A DNA stretch of 32,554 nucleotides, taken from NCBI RefSeq assembly GCF_005144475.1, contig NZ_SWJZ01000107.1, positions 1-32,554 on the forward strand, written 5' to 3'. This DNA is from Rhodobacter capsulatus (GTDB lineage: Bacteria; Pseudomonadota; Alphaproteobacteria; Rhodobacterales; Rhodobacteraceae). The position numbers and the translations under genes are program-made. The notes under the pieces were generated by a model, which made no database searches, was not told the DNA's origin, and saw only the letters and a list, made by a program, of their open reading frames with translations. Shown piece after piece: positions 14,980 to 22,151 of this stretch (position 1 is the stretch's first letter; each line of letters starts with the position of its first letter).

Positions 14980-16380
14980 ATGGCAGGGAAAATCCTGATC
15001 GTGGACGATGTGGCCACGAATCGGATCGTACTGAAGGTGAAGCTCTCGGGCGCCCGGTACGAAACGGTTCAGGCTGGCACGGGACAGGAAGCTCTGCGTC
15101 TGGTGACGCTGGAGCTGCCCGATCTTGTCTTGCTCGATGTGCAGCTGCCCGACATCAGCGGCATCGAGGTGTGCCGACGGCTGAAGTCCAACCCGCTGAC
15201 CCGGAACCTGCCGGTGATCATGGTCACGGCCTTTCCCTCGCCCGAAACCCGGCTCGAAGCGCTGCGCGCGGGCGCCGATGATTTCATCATCAAACCCTTC
15301 GAGGAACTGACGCTGCTGGCCCGGTTGCGCTCGCTGATGCGGATGCGCGAAACCGACGAGGAATTGCGGCTGCGCGAAAGCACCTGCCACGAGCTTGGCT
15401 TCACCGAGCCGCCGGTGCCCGTGGCCGAACCGCCCGCGGTGATCTGCCTTGTCGCCCCCGACCGCGAAACCTGCGTCGGCTGGAAGGCCGCGATGGCGCG
15501 GTTCCTGCCGCAAGACACGCTGCGGGTGCTGGATTACAACGAGGCGCTGACCGCCGCCGCCGAGATGCCGCCGCCCGACGCCTATGTGATCTCGGCCGAT
15601 CTGGCCCGCCCGGGCGAGGGGCTGCGGCTGATGTCGGAGCTGCGCTCGCGCGCGGGCTCGCGCCATGCGGTGATCTGCATCGCCGTGCGCGAGGGGGCGC
15701 GGGAAACCTCGGCGGTGGCGCTTGACCTTGGCGCCTCGGATCTGACGCCGGTGAAGCTGTCCGACCCGGCCTTTGCCGAAGAAGCCGCGCTGCGTCTGCG
15801 CACCCATATCTCGCGCAAGCGCCGCCATGACCGGCAGCGCGAACGGGTCGCCGACGGGCTGCGCCTTGCGCTCGTCGATCCGCTGACCGGGCTTTACAAC
15901 CGCCGCTATGCGATGCCGCATGTGGCGCGGCTGGCCGAACGCTCGCGCCACAGCGGGCGGGCTTTCGCGGTGATGGTGCTCGACATCGACCGTTTCAAAT
16001 CGGTGAACGACACCTATGGCCATGCCGCGGGCGACCGCGTGCTGATCGAGGTGGCGCGGCGGCTGACGCTGAACCTGCGCCAGGTCGATCTTGTTGCCCG
16101 CGTCGGCGGCGAGGAATTCCTGATCGCCATGCCCGAAACCTCGCTGGACGCCGCGCGCGCCACCGCCGAACGGCTGTGCCGGGTGATGGAGGAAACGCCG
16201 TTCGAGTTGCATGACGGGCATGCGCTGCGCATCACCGTGTCGATCGGGCTGGCGCTTGGCGGCGGCCATGGCGGCACCGGCACCGTCGAACAGGTGATCA
16301 ACCAGGCCGACCACGCGCTGATGAGCTCCAAGGCCGAGGGGCGCAATCAGGTCAAGATCTTCAAGCTGCCTGCCGCCTGA
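14980..16380 (+). CDS. pleD: PleD-like response regulator diguanylate cyclase (REC-REC-GGDEF)
   Basis: This 466-residue protein has the PleD layout. REC1 (residues ~4-120) is intact, with the acidic pair D9-D10 in ILIVDDVATN, phosphoacceptor D53 in LVLLDVQLPD, T83 and K105. REC2 (~152-270) is degenerate: the acceptor position is S205 in DAYVISADLAR, as expected of an adaptor domain used for dimerisation. The GGDEF domain has GGEEF at 376-380, compatible with activity, and an RxxD inhibitory site at R367-Q-V-D370. Phosphorylation by an unlinked kinase should activate cyclic di-GMP synthesis. In Caulobacter PleD controls polar development. The ATG follows AAAGGAG at ~11 bases. It is divergent from the DUF3572 gene; divK is not in this window. 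Confidence 0.93.
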   Translation: MAGKILIVDDVATNRIVLKVKLSGARYETVQAGTGQEALRLVTLELPDLVLLDVQLPDISGIEVCRRLKSNPLTRNLPVIMVTAFPSPETRLEALRAGADDFIIKPFEELTLLARLRSLMRMRETDEELRLRESTCHELGFTEPPVPVAEPPAVICLVAPDRETCVGWKAAMARFLPQDTLRVLDYNEALTAAAEMPPPDAYVISADLARPGEGLRLMSELRSRAGSRHAVICIAVREGARETSAVALDLGASDLTPVKLSDPAFAEEAALRLRTHISRKRRHDRQRERVADGLRLALVDPLTGLYNRRYAMPHVARLAERSRHSGRAFAVMVLDIDRFKSVNDTYGHAAGDRVLIEVARRLTLNLRQVDLVARVGGEEFLIAMPETSLDAARATAERLCRVMEETPFELHDGHALRITVSIGLALGGGHGGTGTVEQVINQADHALMSSKAEGRNQVKIFKLPAA

Positions 16381-16440
16381 TCCGGCCCCCCGGGGGCGGG
16401 ACAGCAAGACCCCCGACCTTGCGGCCGGGGTGATCCCGTC

Positions 16441-17010
16441 TCACTCCTGCGGCGGCGGCGCGTTGCCCGGTCCGCGCGGGCCGTGGCTGTGGTCCCCAAG
16501 GTGTTTCGAAAGCCGCTCCACCCCGCGCCGCAGCCGCTCGACAAAGCGGTCGCGCTGCTGCGGCGTCATCTTCGCCAAGCGCTCGATCATCAGATTTTCG
16601 CCGATATCCATGCGCTTGAGCGTGCGCGCCCGAATATCGGCCAGCACCGCCCGGACGCCCTCGGCATCGAAAGGATCGGCCTTCAGCGCTGCCTCAAGCC
16701 GGGTGAAATCCGACCGGACCGCCGCCTGCATCGCCTGAAAATTCGCCCCCCGCCCCTCGGCCGCCTGCCGCATCGCCAGCCGGTCCTCGCGGTTGAAGGC
16801 GCCCCCCAGCGGCCCGAAGGTCAGTGCATCCGGCCCCCGCTCCATCACCGGCGGCGGCGGCTGCATCCGATGCGCGATCACCCCGCCGACGACGGTGCCC
16901 AGCACAAGAAAGTTCACCGTGACCGAGGCGATGAAGGCGAGCTTCATCCAGCCGCGCATCCCCGAGCGGGGCGCGGGATCTTCCGGCGGTGTCGTCGTCT
17001 CCGGCTTCAT
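16441..17010 (-). CDS. CnrX-like periplasmic heavy-metal sensor
   Basis: This 189-residue protein has a short cytosolic N-terminus and one transmembrane helix at ~22-47 (MKLAFIASVTVNFLVLGTVV). A periplasmic helical domain follows: FNREDRLAMRQAAEGRGANF, LKADPFDAEGVRAVLADIRA and IGENLMIERLAKMTPQQRDR. This is the helical-hairpin pattern of the Spy/CpxP/CnrX-type superfamily, in which such proteins sense metals or envelope stress. The tail is rich in His, Pro and Gly (KHLGDHSHGPRGPG) and may bind metal. The ATG at 17008-17010 follows GGGGAG by 8 bases. It is last in a run with a small membrane protein and an ECF sigma factor, which resembles a sigma / anti-sigma / periplasmic sensor cascade. Confidence 0.8.
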   Translation of the reverse strand: MKPETTTPPEDPAPRSGMRGWMKLAFIASVTVNFLVLGTVVGGVIAHRMQPPPPVMERGPDALTFGPLGGAFNREDRLAMRQAAEGRGANFQAMQAAVRSDFTRLEAALKADPFDAEGVRAVLADIRARTLKRMDIGENLMIERLAKMTPQQRDRFVERLRRGVERLSKHLGDHSHGPRGPGNAPPPQE

Positions 17011-17029
17011 CCTGCACACTCCCCTTCGG

Positions 17030-17422
17030 TCATTCCATCACCGCCAGCGCCAGCACGTCGGCATCGGCCAGATAGCTGTCGGCCTCGGCCGCGGCGGTGA
17101 CGGTGCTGCCCAGCCCCACCGCCTGCACCAGCGTCGGCGCCCCGGCCAGCCCGATCCAGAGCCCGGCCACCGTCGCCGTCGCCATGCCGCCCGCGAAACC
17201 GCCCAGCGCCGCCCAGCCGCCCAGCGCCGCCGCCAGCGCCGACACCAGCCCGCGCCGCCGCACCGGCAGCGCAGGCCGCGGCGGCACCGGCTTTCGCTGC
17301 GCCGCCTCGGCCTGGGTCGCAAGCCGGGTCAGAAAATCCCCGGACGGCGCCGGCGCCGCCGTGCGTGCCGCGCGAAAAAACCGTTCCAGATCAGCCTCTT
17401 CGAACTCAAAACGGTCAGTCAT
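17030..17422 (-). CDS. Small membrane protein, putative anti-sigma factor
   Basis: This 130-residue protein is not clearly assigned to a family. An acidic, Phe-rich N-terminus (MTDRFEFEEADLERFFRAAR) could embrace a sigma factor. It is followed by a basic Pro-rich linker (KPVPPRPALPVRRR) and one or two transmembrane segments (GLVSALAAALGGWAALGGFA and TATVAGLWIGLAGAPTLVQA). The C-terminal tail is short and acidic. The start overlaps the last codons of the ECF sigma gene, within GGCCATGACTGA, indicating coupled translation. GGGG upstream favours the ATG at 17422 over the one at 17428. Position between a sigma factor and a periplasmic sensor suggests an anti-sigma role, as for CnrY, by inference only. 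Confidence 0.65.
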   Translation of the reverse strand: MTDRFEFEEADLERFFRAARTAAPAPSGDFLTRLATQAEAAQRKPVPPRPALPVRRRGLVSALAAALGGWAALGGFAGGMATATVAGLWIGLAGAPTLVQAVGLGSTVTAAAEADSYLADADVLALAVME

Positions 17423-17999
17423 GGCCATACCCCAGTTCCGCCCGGCGCGGCGCCAGAAGCTGCGCCAGCGTCCGTTTCCCCCGCGCCGTCAGGCTTTCCA
17501 CCGCCTCGACGCCAATCTCCATCGCCGCCGCAATCTCGGGGTTGGTCAGCCCCTCAAGATGGCGCAGCACCACCGCCTGCCGCTGCCGCGCCGGCAGCTG
17601 CGCCAGGGCCAGCTCCAGCGCCTGCGCGCGGTCGGTCTCGATCATCCCCTCCAGCGCCGAGACCGCCCCGTCGGGCAGCTCCGGCGCCTCGTCCAGCCCG
17701 ACGCCGCGGCGCCGCCGCAGCCGGTCCGTCGCCAGATTGGTCACCACCCGGTAAAGCCAGGTCGAGACCTTGGCCTCGCCCGTGCGCCACTCGGGGGCGA
17801 TCTTCCACAGCCGCAACAGCGCTTCCTGCGCCAGATCCTCGGCCTCGGCCCGGTCGCCCAGCATCCGCACCGCCAGCCGATAGGCCAAGGGCCCAAGCCG
17901 CTCCACCAGCGCACGCGCCGCCGCCCCGTCGCCGTTGCCGTAAAGCACCAGCAGGGTTTCGTCGGACAATGCGCGGATCTCGTCGAAGGCCATCTCCAT
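17415..17999 (-). CDS. ECF-type RNA polymerase sigma factor
   Basis: This 194-residue sigma-70 family protein has region 2 (ARALVERLGPLAYRLAVRML, GDRAEAEDLAQEALLRLWKI, STWLYRVVTNLATDRLRRRR) and region 4 (LAQLPARQRQAVVLRHLEGL, TNPEIAAAMEIGVEAVESLT) joined by a short linker, and no region 1 or 3. It would redirect RNA polymerase to a stress regulon. I prefer the ATG at 17997-17999, because GGGA lies just upstream; another ATG lies two codons later and a TTG three codons earlier. The next two genes look like its anti-sigma factor and its periplasmic sensor. The EF-hand gene lies upstream behind a terminator and may be a target or an accessory component. Confidence 0.92.
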   Translation of the reverse strand: MEMAFDEIRALSDETLLVLYGNGDGAAARALVERLGPLAYRLAVRMLGDRAEAEDLAQEALLRLWKIAPEWRTGEAKVSTWLYRVVTNLATDRLRRRRGVGLDEAPELPDGAVSALEGMIETDRAQALELALAQLPARQRQAVVLRHLEGLTNPEIAAAMEIGVEAVESLTARGKRTLAQLLAPRRAELGYGHD

Positions 18000-18039
18000 C
18001 GGTCCCAAGCACTAACGCCAATGCGCCGTCGGGGCAACA

Positions 18040-18064
18040 GCGGCCCCCCGGATCAGGGGGCCGC
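18040..18064 (-). terminator. Strong hairpin between the EF-hand gene and the ECF sigma gene
   Basis: GCGGCCCCC (18040-18048) pairs perfectly with GGGGGCCGC (18056-18064) around a 7-base loop, beginning 13 bases after the EF-hand stop codon. No U-tract follows. It probably ends or attenuates the EF-hand transcript and separates it from the sigma operon. Confidence 0.55.
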
Positions 18065-18076
18065 CGCGCCTCCGGC

Positions 18077-18676
18077 TCAGTTCTGCGCCGGGCCGAACCA
18101 GCCCTGACCATCCTGCGGACCGCGCGGCCCGTGATCCCTCGGGCCATGATCGCCGCGGCGATCCTGCATCCGGTCCATCATCTTCGACCGCATCGCCGCG
18201 CGCGCCTGCGTCAGTTCCGCCTCGGTCACGGTGCCGTCATTGTCGGCATCGATCCGGTCGAAGAGCCGCGCCGGGCCGGGCGGAACCATCATCTCCGCCG
18301 CCGACAGCTTGCCGTCGCCATCCGCATCCTGCGCCGCGATCCGGTCCTTGATCCGCGCCTCGATGCGGGTTTTCTCCAGCGTCAGATCGGCCGCGATCAT
18401 CTCCTCGGCGCTCAGCAGCCCGTCGCCATCCGTGTCGATGCCCTTGACCCGCTCAGCCCGGCCCGCCTGCACTTCGGCCCGCGTCAGCTTGCCGTCGCCG
18501 TCCTTGTCGAAGGCCTTGAAGTCGAACTGCGGCCAGACCGGCCCGGGACCACCGGCGGGCGCCATCTCCGGCGCGGGCGCTGCCGGGGCCTCCTGCGCCA
18601 CCGCAGGCAGCGTCCCACCCAGCGCCACCCCCGTCGCCAGAACCGCCATCATCGTTTTCTTCAGGATCGTCGTCAT
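18077..18676 (-). CDS. Secreted EF-hand calcium-binding protein
   Basis: This 199-residue protein has a typical Sec signal peptide (MTTILKKTMMAVLATGVALG, with cleavage probably after AVAQ), then a Pro/Ala-rich stretch. Four canonical EF-hand loops follow: DKDGDGKLTRAE, DTDGDGLLSAEE, DADGDGKLSAAE and DADNDGTVTEAE. All have Asp at positions 1, 3 and 5 (Asn at 5 in loops of the DADND type still ligates via position 3/5 oxygens) and Glu at 12. The C-terminus is rich in Asp, His, Gly and Pro (GDHGPRDHGPRGPQDG). It should bind Ca2+ in the periplasm. The ATG follows AAGGAG by 9 bases. It precedes the ECF sigma module on the same strand and is divergent from the Nudix gene. Confidence 0.88.
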   Translation of the reverse strand: MTTILKKTMMAVLATGVALGGTLPAVAQEAPAAPAPEMAPAGGPGPVWPQFDFKAFDKDGDGKLTRAEVQAGRAERVKGIDTDGDGLLSAEEMIAADLTLEKTRIEARIKDRIAAQDADGDGKLSAAEMMVPPGPARLFDRIDADNDGTVTEAELTQARAAMRSKMMDRMQDRRGDHGPRDHGPRGPQDGQGWFGPAQN

Positions 18677-18840
18677 CGTCGTCACTCCTTGCCGCGGCCC
18701 CAATTCCCGCCGCCGATGATCACAAAACGCCGCGGGTCGCGGTTTCCGTCGCGCCGCCTGCAAAAGACCTGCGCCCGGCATTCCCCTTTCGCCCCCGCGC
18801 GGGCTGCGGTTAGACTGGCGAAAACCCAGCGCGAGGCCCG

Positions 18841-19569
18841 ATGAGCACCCCCGATCCCCAGCCCGAAAGATCCGCCCCCGACACATCCGCGCCCGACAAG
18901 ACCTCCCTGCGCGATGCCGCCACCGTCCTCGTGTTGCGCCGCGACCTGCCCGCGGGCCCCGCGGTGCTGATGGGGATGCGCGGCGCCGGTGCCGCCTTCA
19001 TGCCGTCGAAATACGTCTTTCCGGGCGGCGCGCTCGATGCCGCCGATGCCGCCGTGCCGCTGGCCCGGCCGCTGCCCGCGCCCGACGCCGCACGACTGGC
19101 GCTGGAGGCCCCCGCGGGGATCGGCCCGGCGCTGGCCGCCGCCGCGATCCGCGAATTATGGGAGGAAACCGGCCTGATCCTCGGCACCCCCGGCGCCTGG
19201 GACGGCCCGGTGCCCGCCGACTGGCAGGGCTTTGCCGCCACCGGCCATCGCCCCTCGGCCGCGGGGCTGCGCTTCGTCTTTCGCGCGATCACCCCGCCCG
19301 GCCGCCCGCGCCGCTTCGACGCGCGGTTCTTTCTGGTCGATGTGGCGGAAATCGCCTCGGACCCCGATGATTTCAGCCGCGCCTGCGACGAACTCAGCCA
19401 TCTGCACTGGGTCGCGCTGACCGAGGCGCGGGCACTTGCCCTGCCCTTCATCACCGAGGTCGTGCTGGCCGAGGTGCAGGCCCGGCTCAGCTTCGACACG
19501 ACCGAGCCCGGCTCGATCCCGTTCTTCGACAACCGCGGCCCGCGCGCGACATTCGCCCGGCTCGGCTGA
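18841..19569 (+). CDS. Nudix hydrolase (NUDT19-like)
   Basis: This 242-residue hydrolase probably cleaves a nucleoside diphosphate linked to another group, possibly CoA-type or NAD-type substrates. The Nudix core REUXEEXG is seen as IRELWEETGLIL at residues 103-114 (R104, E105, E108, E109, G111). The leading Gly block is FPGGALDAAD, and an insertion separates the two parts, as in NUDT19/RP2-type proteins with a long loop. Arg-rich FVFRAITPPGRPRRFDARFF and the LHWVALTEARAL segment also fit that branch. The ATG follows GCGAGG. It is divergent from the EF-hand gene and its stop codon is 2 bases from the convergent lipoprotein gene. Confidence 0.88.
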   Translation: MSTPDPQPERSAPDTSAPDKTSLRDAATVLVLRRDLPAGPAVLMGMRGAGAAFMPSKYVFPGGALDAADAAVPLARPLPAPDAARLALEAPAGIGPALAAAAIRELWEETGLILGTPGAWDGPVPADWQGFAATGHRPSAAGLRFVFRAITPPGRPRRFDARFFLVDVAEIASDPDDFSRACDELSHLHWVALTEARALALPFITEVVLAEVQARLSFDTTEPGSIPFFDNRGPRATFARLG

Positions 19570-19571
19570 TC

Positions 19572-20075
19572 TCAACCGCCGATGCGCTTCAGATCATAGC
19601 CATTGAAATCAAGCACTTCGCGCGCGGCGGACAGCAGATCGCCGCGCCCCTTGCCCGGCCGCGCCAGCACCACCGCCCAAGATCCCGAAGGCGTGCCCAG
19701 CGCCGCCACCCGGTAATCCTGATCGACCCAAAGCACCCAGACCGGCTCGCCGCGATAGGCCTTGTCGGGCGCAAACCGCCCGCCCGGGCCGGTCAGCGCC
19801 GCCTGTCCTTGCAAGACCGCGGGCACCGCCCCCGTGCAATCGACCCCCGACAGCGCATAGGCGCCGCGCCCGTCCCAGCGCCAGCTCTGCTTCGCGCCCG
19901 CACAGCGCGGCGTCGCACTCATCGCCACCTGCCAGTCGCCGCCGAACCGCGCCGGATCGAACAGCGCCGCCGAGGTGATCATCACCTGCGGATCGCGCAG
20001 CGGCGCCGTGGGCGCGGGCGCTTTCGTCCCGCAGGCGGCCAGGGCCAAAAGCCCGGCCAAGATCATTCGACGCAT
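19572..20075 (-). CDS. Lipocalin-like lipoprotein
   Basis: This 167-residue lipoprotein has the lipobox LALAAC (lipidated Cys15). The mature part resembles a short Blc-type lipocalin: FDPARFGGDWQVAMSATPRC, WRWDGRGAYALSGVDC, then VWVLWVDQDYRVAALGTPSG followed by SWAVVLARPG. Lipocalins bind small hydrophobic ligands in a beta barrel. The similarity is at the level of motifs, so this is a moderate assignment. The ATG at 20073-20075 follows GAGGGG. It overlaps the preceding lipoprotein gene by 13 bases and is last in a run that starts with the aldo-keto reductase. Confidence 0.72.
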   Translation of the reverse strand: MRRMILAGLLALAACGTKAPAPTAPLRDPQVMITSAALFDPARFGGDWQVAMSATPRCAGAKQSWRWDGRGAYALSGVDCTGAVPAVLQGQAALTGPGGRFAPDKAYRGEPVWVLWVDQDYRVAALGTPSGSWAVVLARPGKGRGDLLSAAREVLDFNGYDLKRIGG

Positions 20076-20407
20076 TGGTTCCCCTCGATCCCCGCATCAT
20101 TCAACACGGCATTGCAGCCCAAAAGCGGCTTTGCCGGGGCGCAAGTCCTTGAACGCGCCAGACATTCCCCCGCGCAATCCGAGCCCGCGCGGCAGGATTT
20201 GCCCGCGTCCGCCGTGCGGGTGATGCAATATTCCATCTTGCCCTGCCGCGCCCATTGCCCGCCCCTGCCTTCGCAGCTGGCCCGCGCCGCGGCCATCGCC
20301 TCGGGTCCGCCGCCCTGCAATCTGCCGTCGTCAGCGCCGGGCTTGCAGGCGGCCAGAACCGCGACCAGCAGCAGCGCCAGCGCCTCAGAACGGCATCGGA
20401 TGGCCAT
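20063..20407 (-). CDS. Small cysteine-containing lipoprotein of unknown function
   Basis: This 114-residue protein has an N-terminal signal with lipobox LAAC (MAIRCRSEALALLLVAVLAA, then Cys21), followed by ~90 residues with cysteines in ASCEGRGGQW, EYCITRT, KSCRAGSDCAGECLARSRTC and LGCNAV. It probably folds with several disulfides in the periplasm. I do not recognise a named family with certainty. AAAGGG precedes the ATG. It overlaps the aldo-keto reductase gene by 23 bases at its start and the lipocalin-like gene by 13 bases at its end, so its expression is tied to both. Confidence 0.78.
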   Translation of the reverse strand: MAIRCRSEALALLLVAVLAACKPGADDGRLQGGGPEAMAAARASCEGRGGQWARQGKMEYCITRTADAGKSCRAGSDCAGECLARSRTCAPAKPLLGCNAVLNDAGIEGNQCVE

Positions 20408-21431
20408 GATGCACCCTTTCGATCGCGCTCAGAAGCGTCTTGTCCAGCCCCCGCCCCGCCGCATCAAGCGACTTTTCCAGCTGCCCGACCGAGGTCGCGC
20501 CGATGATCGGCACCACCGGGAAGGGCCGTTGCAGCACCCAGGCCACCGCCATCGTCACCGGGTCCAGACCCGCCTCGCGCGCCAGCCCGACATAAAGATC
20601 GGCGATCTCGAAGGCGCGCGGATTGGACCGCCCGCCCAGCTCGCGGTTGATCGACCGGCGCGAGCCCGCAGGCACGGCACCGCCCGCATATTTCCCGCTC
20701 AGCATCCCCGTCGCCAGCGTCGAATAGGCCAGCAGCGTGATTCCTTCCTGCACGCCCACCTCGGCCAGATCGGTGTCGTAAAGCCGGCACATCAGCGAAT
20801 ATTCGTTCTGCAGGCTCGCCACGCGCGGCCCATGCCCCGCCTCCGCCAGCCGCAGCGCCGTCATCACGCCCCAGGCACTGTCATTCGACAGACCGAAATG
20901 CCCGATCTTGCCCTCGCCGCGCAGCACGGCCAGCGTCTCGAGACAGGCGCAAAGATCTTCCTCGATCTCGGCCTTGCCCGGCTGTTTCGTCGCGTCGAAC
21001 TTCCAGTTCTGCCGGAAATGGTAATCGCCGCGGTTCGGCCAGTGGAACTGATAAAGCTCGATGTGATCGGTCCTGAGCCGCCGCAGCGAGCCCTCGACCG
21101 CGGTGCGGATCGTCGCCGGGGTGATCGGGCCGCCGTCGCGCACCGCCTTCATCGCATTGCCCGCGATCTTCGTCGCCAGCACGACATCGCGCCGCCGCCC
21201 GGTCTTCGCAAACCAGCTGCCGATGATCTCCTCGGTGCGGCCGACGGTTTCGGCGGAAATCGGGTTGACCGGGTAAACCTCTGCGGTGTCGATGAAATTC
21301 ACGCCGCGGTCGAGCGCCAGATCGATCTGCGCATGGCCCTCGGCCTCCGTGTTCTGCGTGCCCCAGGTCATCGAGCCCAGACACAATTCGCTCACCATCA
21401 GACCGGTGCGCCCCAGTTCCACTTTCCGCAT
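20385..21431 (-). CDS. Aldo-keto reductase, Tas-like
   Basis: This 348-residue NADPH-dependent oxidoreductase has an (alpha/beta)8 barrel. The catalytic tetrad is visible: D48 and Y53 in FIDTAEVYPVNP, K88 in ATKIAG and H130 in LYQFHWPNRGD. The sequence follows E. coli Tas closely, for example LCLGSMTWGTQNTEAEGHAQ and SLQNEYSLMCRLYDTDLAEV. The natural substrate is unknown. I chose the ATG at 21429-21431 (MRKVELGRTG), preceded by GAAGGGGG. Two lipoprotein genes follow with overlaps, forming an apparent operon. Confidence 0.9.
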   Translation of the reverse strand: MRKVELGRTGLMVSELCLGSMTWGTQNTEAEGHAQIDLALDRGVNFIDTAEVYPVNPISAETVGRTEEIIGSWFAKTGRRRDVVLATKIAGNAMKAVRDGGPITPATIRTAVEGSLRRLRTDHIELYQFHWPNRGDYHFRQNWKFDATKQPGKAEIEEDLCACLETLAVLRGEGKIGHFGLSNDSAWGVMTALRLAEAGHGPRVASLQNEYSLMCRLYDTDLAEVGVQEGITLLAYSTLATGMLSGKYAGGAVPAGSRRSINRELGGRSNPRAFEIADLYVGLAREAGLDPVTMAVAWVLQRPFPVVPIIGATSVGQLEKSLDAAGRGLDKTLLSAIERVHHGHPMPF

Positions 21432-21500
21432 AGTGCCCCCTTCGGTTGGCGCGAACCCTGCCACAGCGGGGGGCGATTTGGAATCCCTCTCGACCCGCGC

Positions 21501-22151
21501 TCAGATCACTTCCGCCGGAACCAGCCCGCGAAGCGCATTGCCCAGAAAGAACCGCCCCTCGGCCAGATCAGACCAGCGCAGAACCGCCTCGCGCGCCCGG
21601 CCGGTGGCCAGCAGCTTCGCGCGCAGAACCCCCGGCAAAGCGCCGCAGCGCAGGGGCGGCGTCCACAGCAGATTGTCGCGCCACAGAAAGACATTGGTGA
21701 TCGTGCCCTCGACCACCTCATTGCGTTCATTCAGAAAAATCGCCTCGTCCCAGGCTGCGGGCAGCTCCGCCCGGACCCGGTCATAAAGATGCCGCTCGGT
21801 CGATTTCACCTGCCGCCACGGATCGTCCGAGGCCACGCGCCCCTCGGCCAGCCCCACCCGCCACAGCGCCTTCGCCTTCGGCAAGGGCGCGGTCACCAGC
21901 TCTGGCCCGCCATCCAGCCCCACCGTCAGCCGCAGCCGCAACGGCTCCGCGGCGCTGACGGTTTCGATCATTTGCTCGACCCGCCACAGATCGCAGTCGA
22001 TGCCCAGCCTCCGACACCCGGCCTCCAGCCGCGCCAGATGATGCAGGATCAGCGCCACCCCCTCGCGCGGGGCCCAAAGCATCGTCTCGATCAGCCGCAC
22101 ATCGGCGGGGGCGCCGTCACGAAGGCCGCCTTGCTCAGCGCTTCCGCCCAT
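21501..22151 (-). CDS. pabC: Aminodeoxychorismate lyase (class IV aminotransferase fold)
   Basis: This 216-residue PLP enzyme probably converts aminodeoxychorismate to p-aminobenzoate and pyruvate, the step after PabB. The PLP lysine is K116 in RQVKSTERHLYD. The class IV pattern EAIFLNERNEVVEGTITNVF is well conserved, and CGALPGVLRAKLLATGRARE follows. The start is uncertain. The ATG at 22149-22151 has GAGGGGG upstream and gives a 61-base overlap with pabB. GTG at 22098-22100 would give a 10-base overlap but a very short N-terminus. Overlap with pabB in the same direction strongly supports the role. Confidence 0.87.
   Translation of the reverse strand: MGGSAEQGGLRDGAPADVRLIETMLWAPREGVALILHHLARLEAGCRRLGIDCDLWRVEQMIETVSAAEPLRLRLTVGLDGGPELVTAPLPKAKALWRVGLAEGRVASDDPWRQVKSTERHLYDRVRAELPAAWDEAIFLNERNEVVEGTITNVFLWRDNLLWTPPLRCGALPGVLRAKLLATGRAREAVLRWSDLAEGRFFLGNALRGLVPAEVI

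Noticed and set aside
14512-16407. A minus-strand open frame of 631 codons opposite the PleD-like gene
   Set aside because: It is Gln/His/Arg-rich with no motif. The plus strand carries complete REC and GGEEF motifs.
16381-16440. A possible bidirectional terminator between the PleD-like gene and the CnrX-like gene
   Set aside because: CCCCG and CGGGG arms can pair, but only over five bases with a large loop, so I did not list it as a feature.
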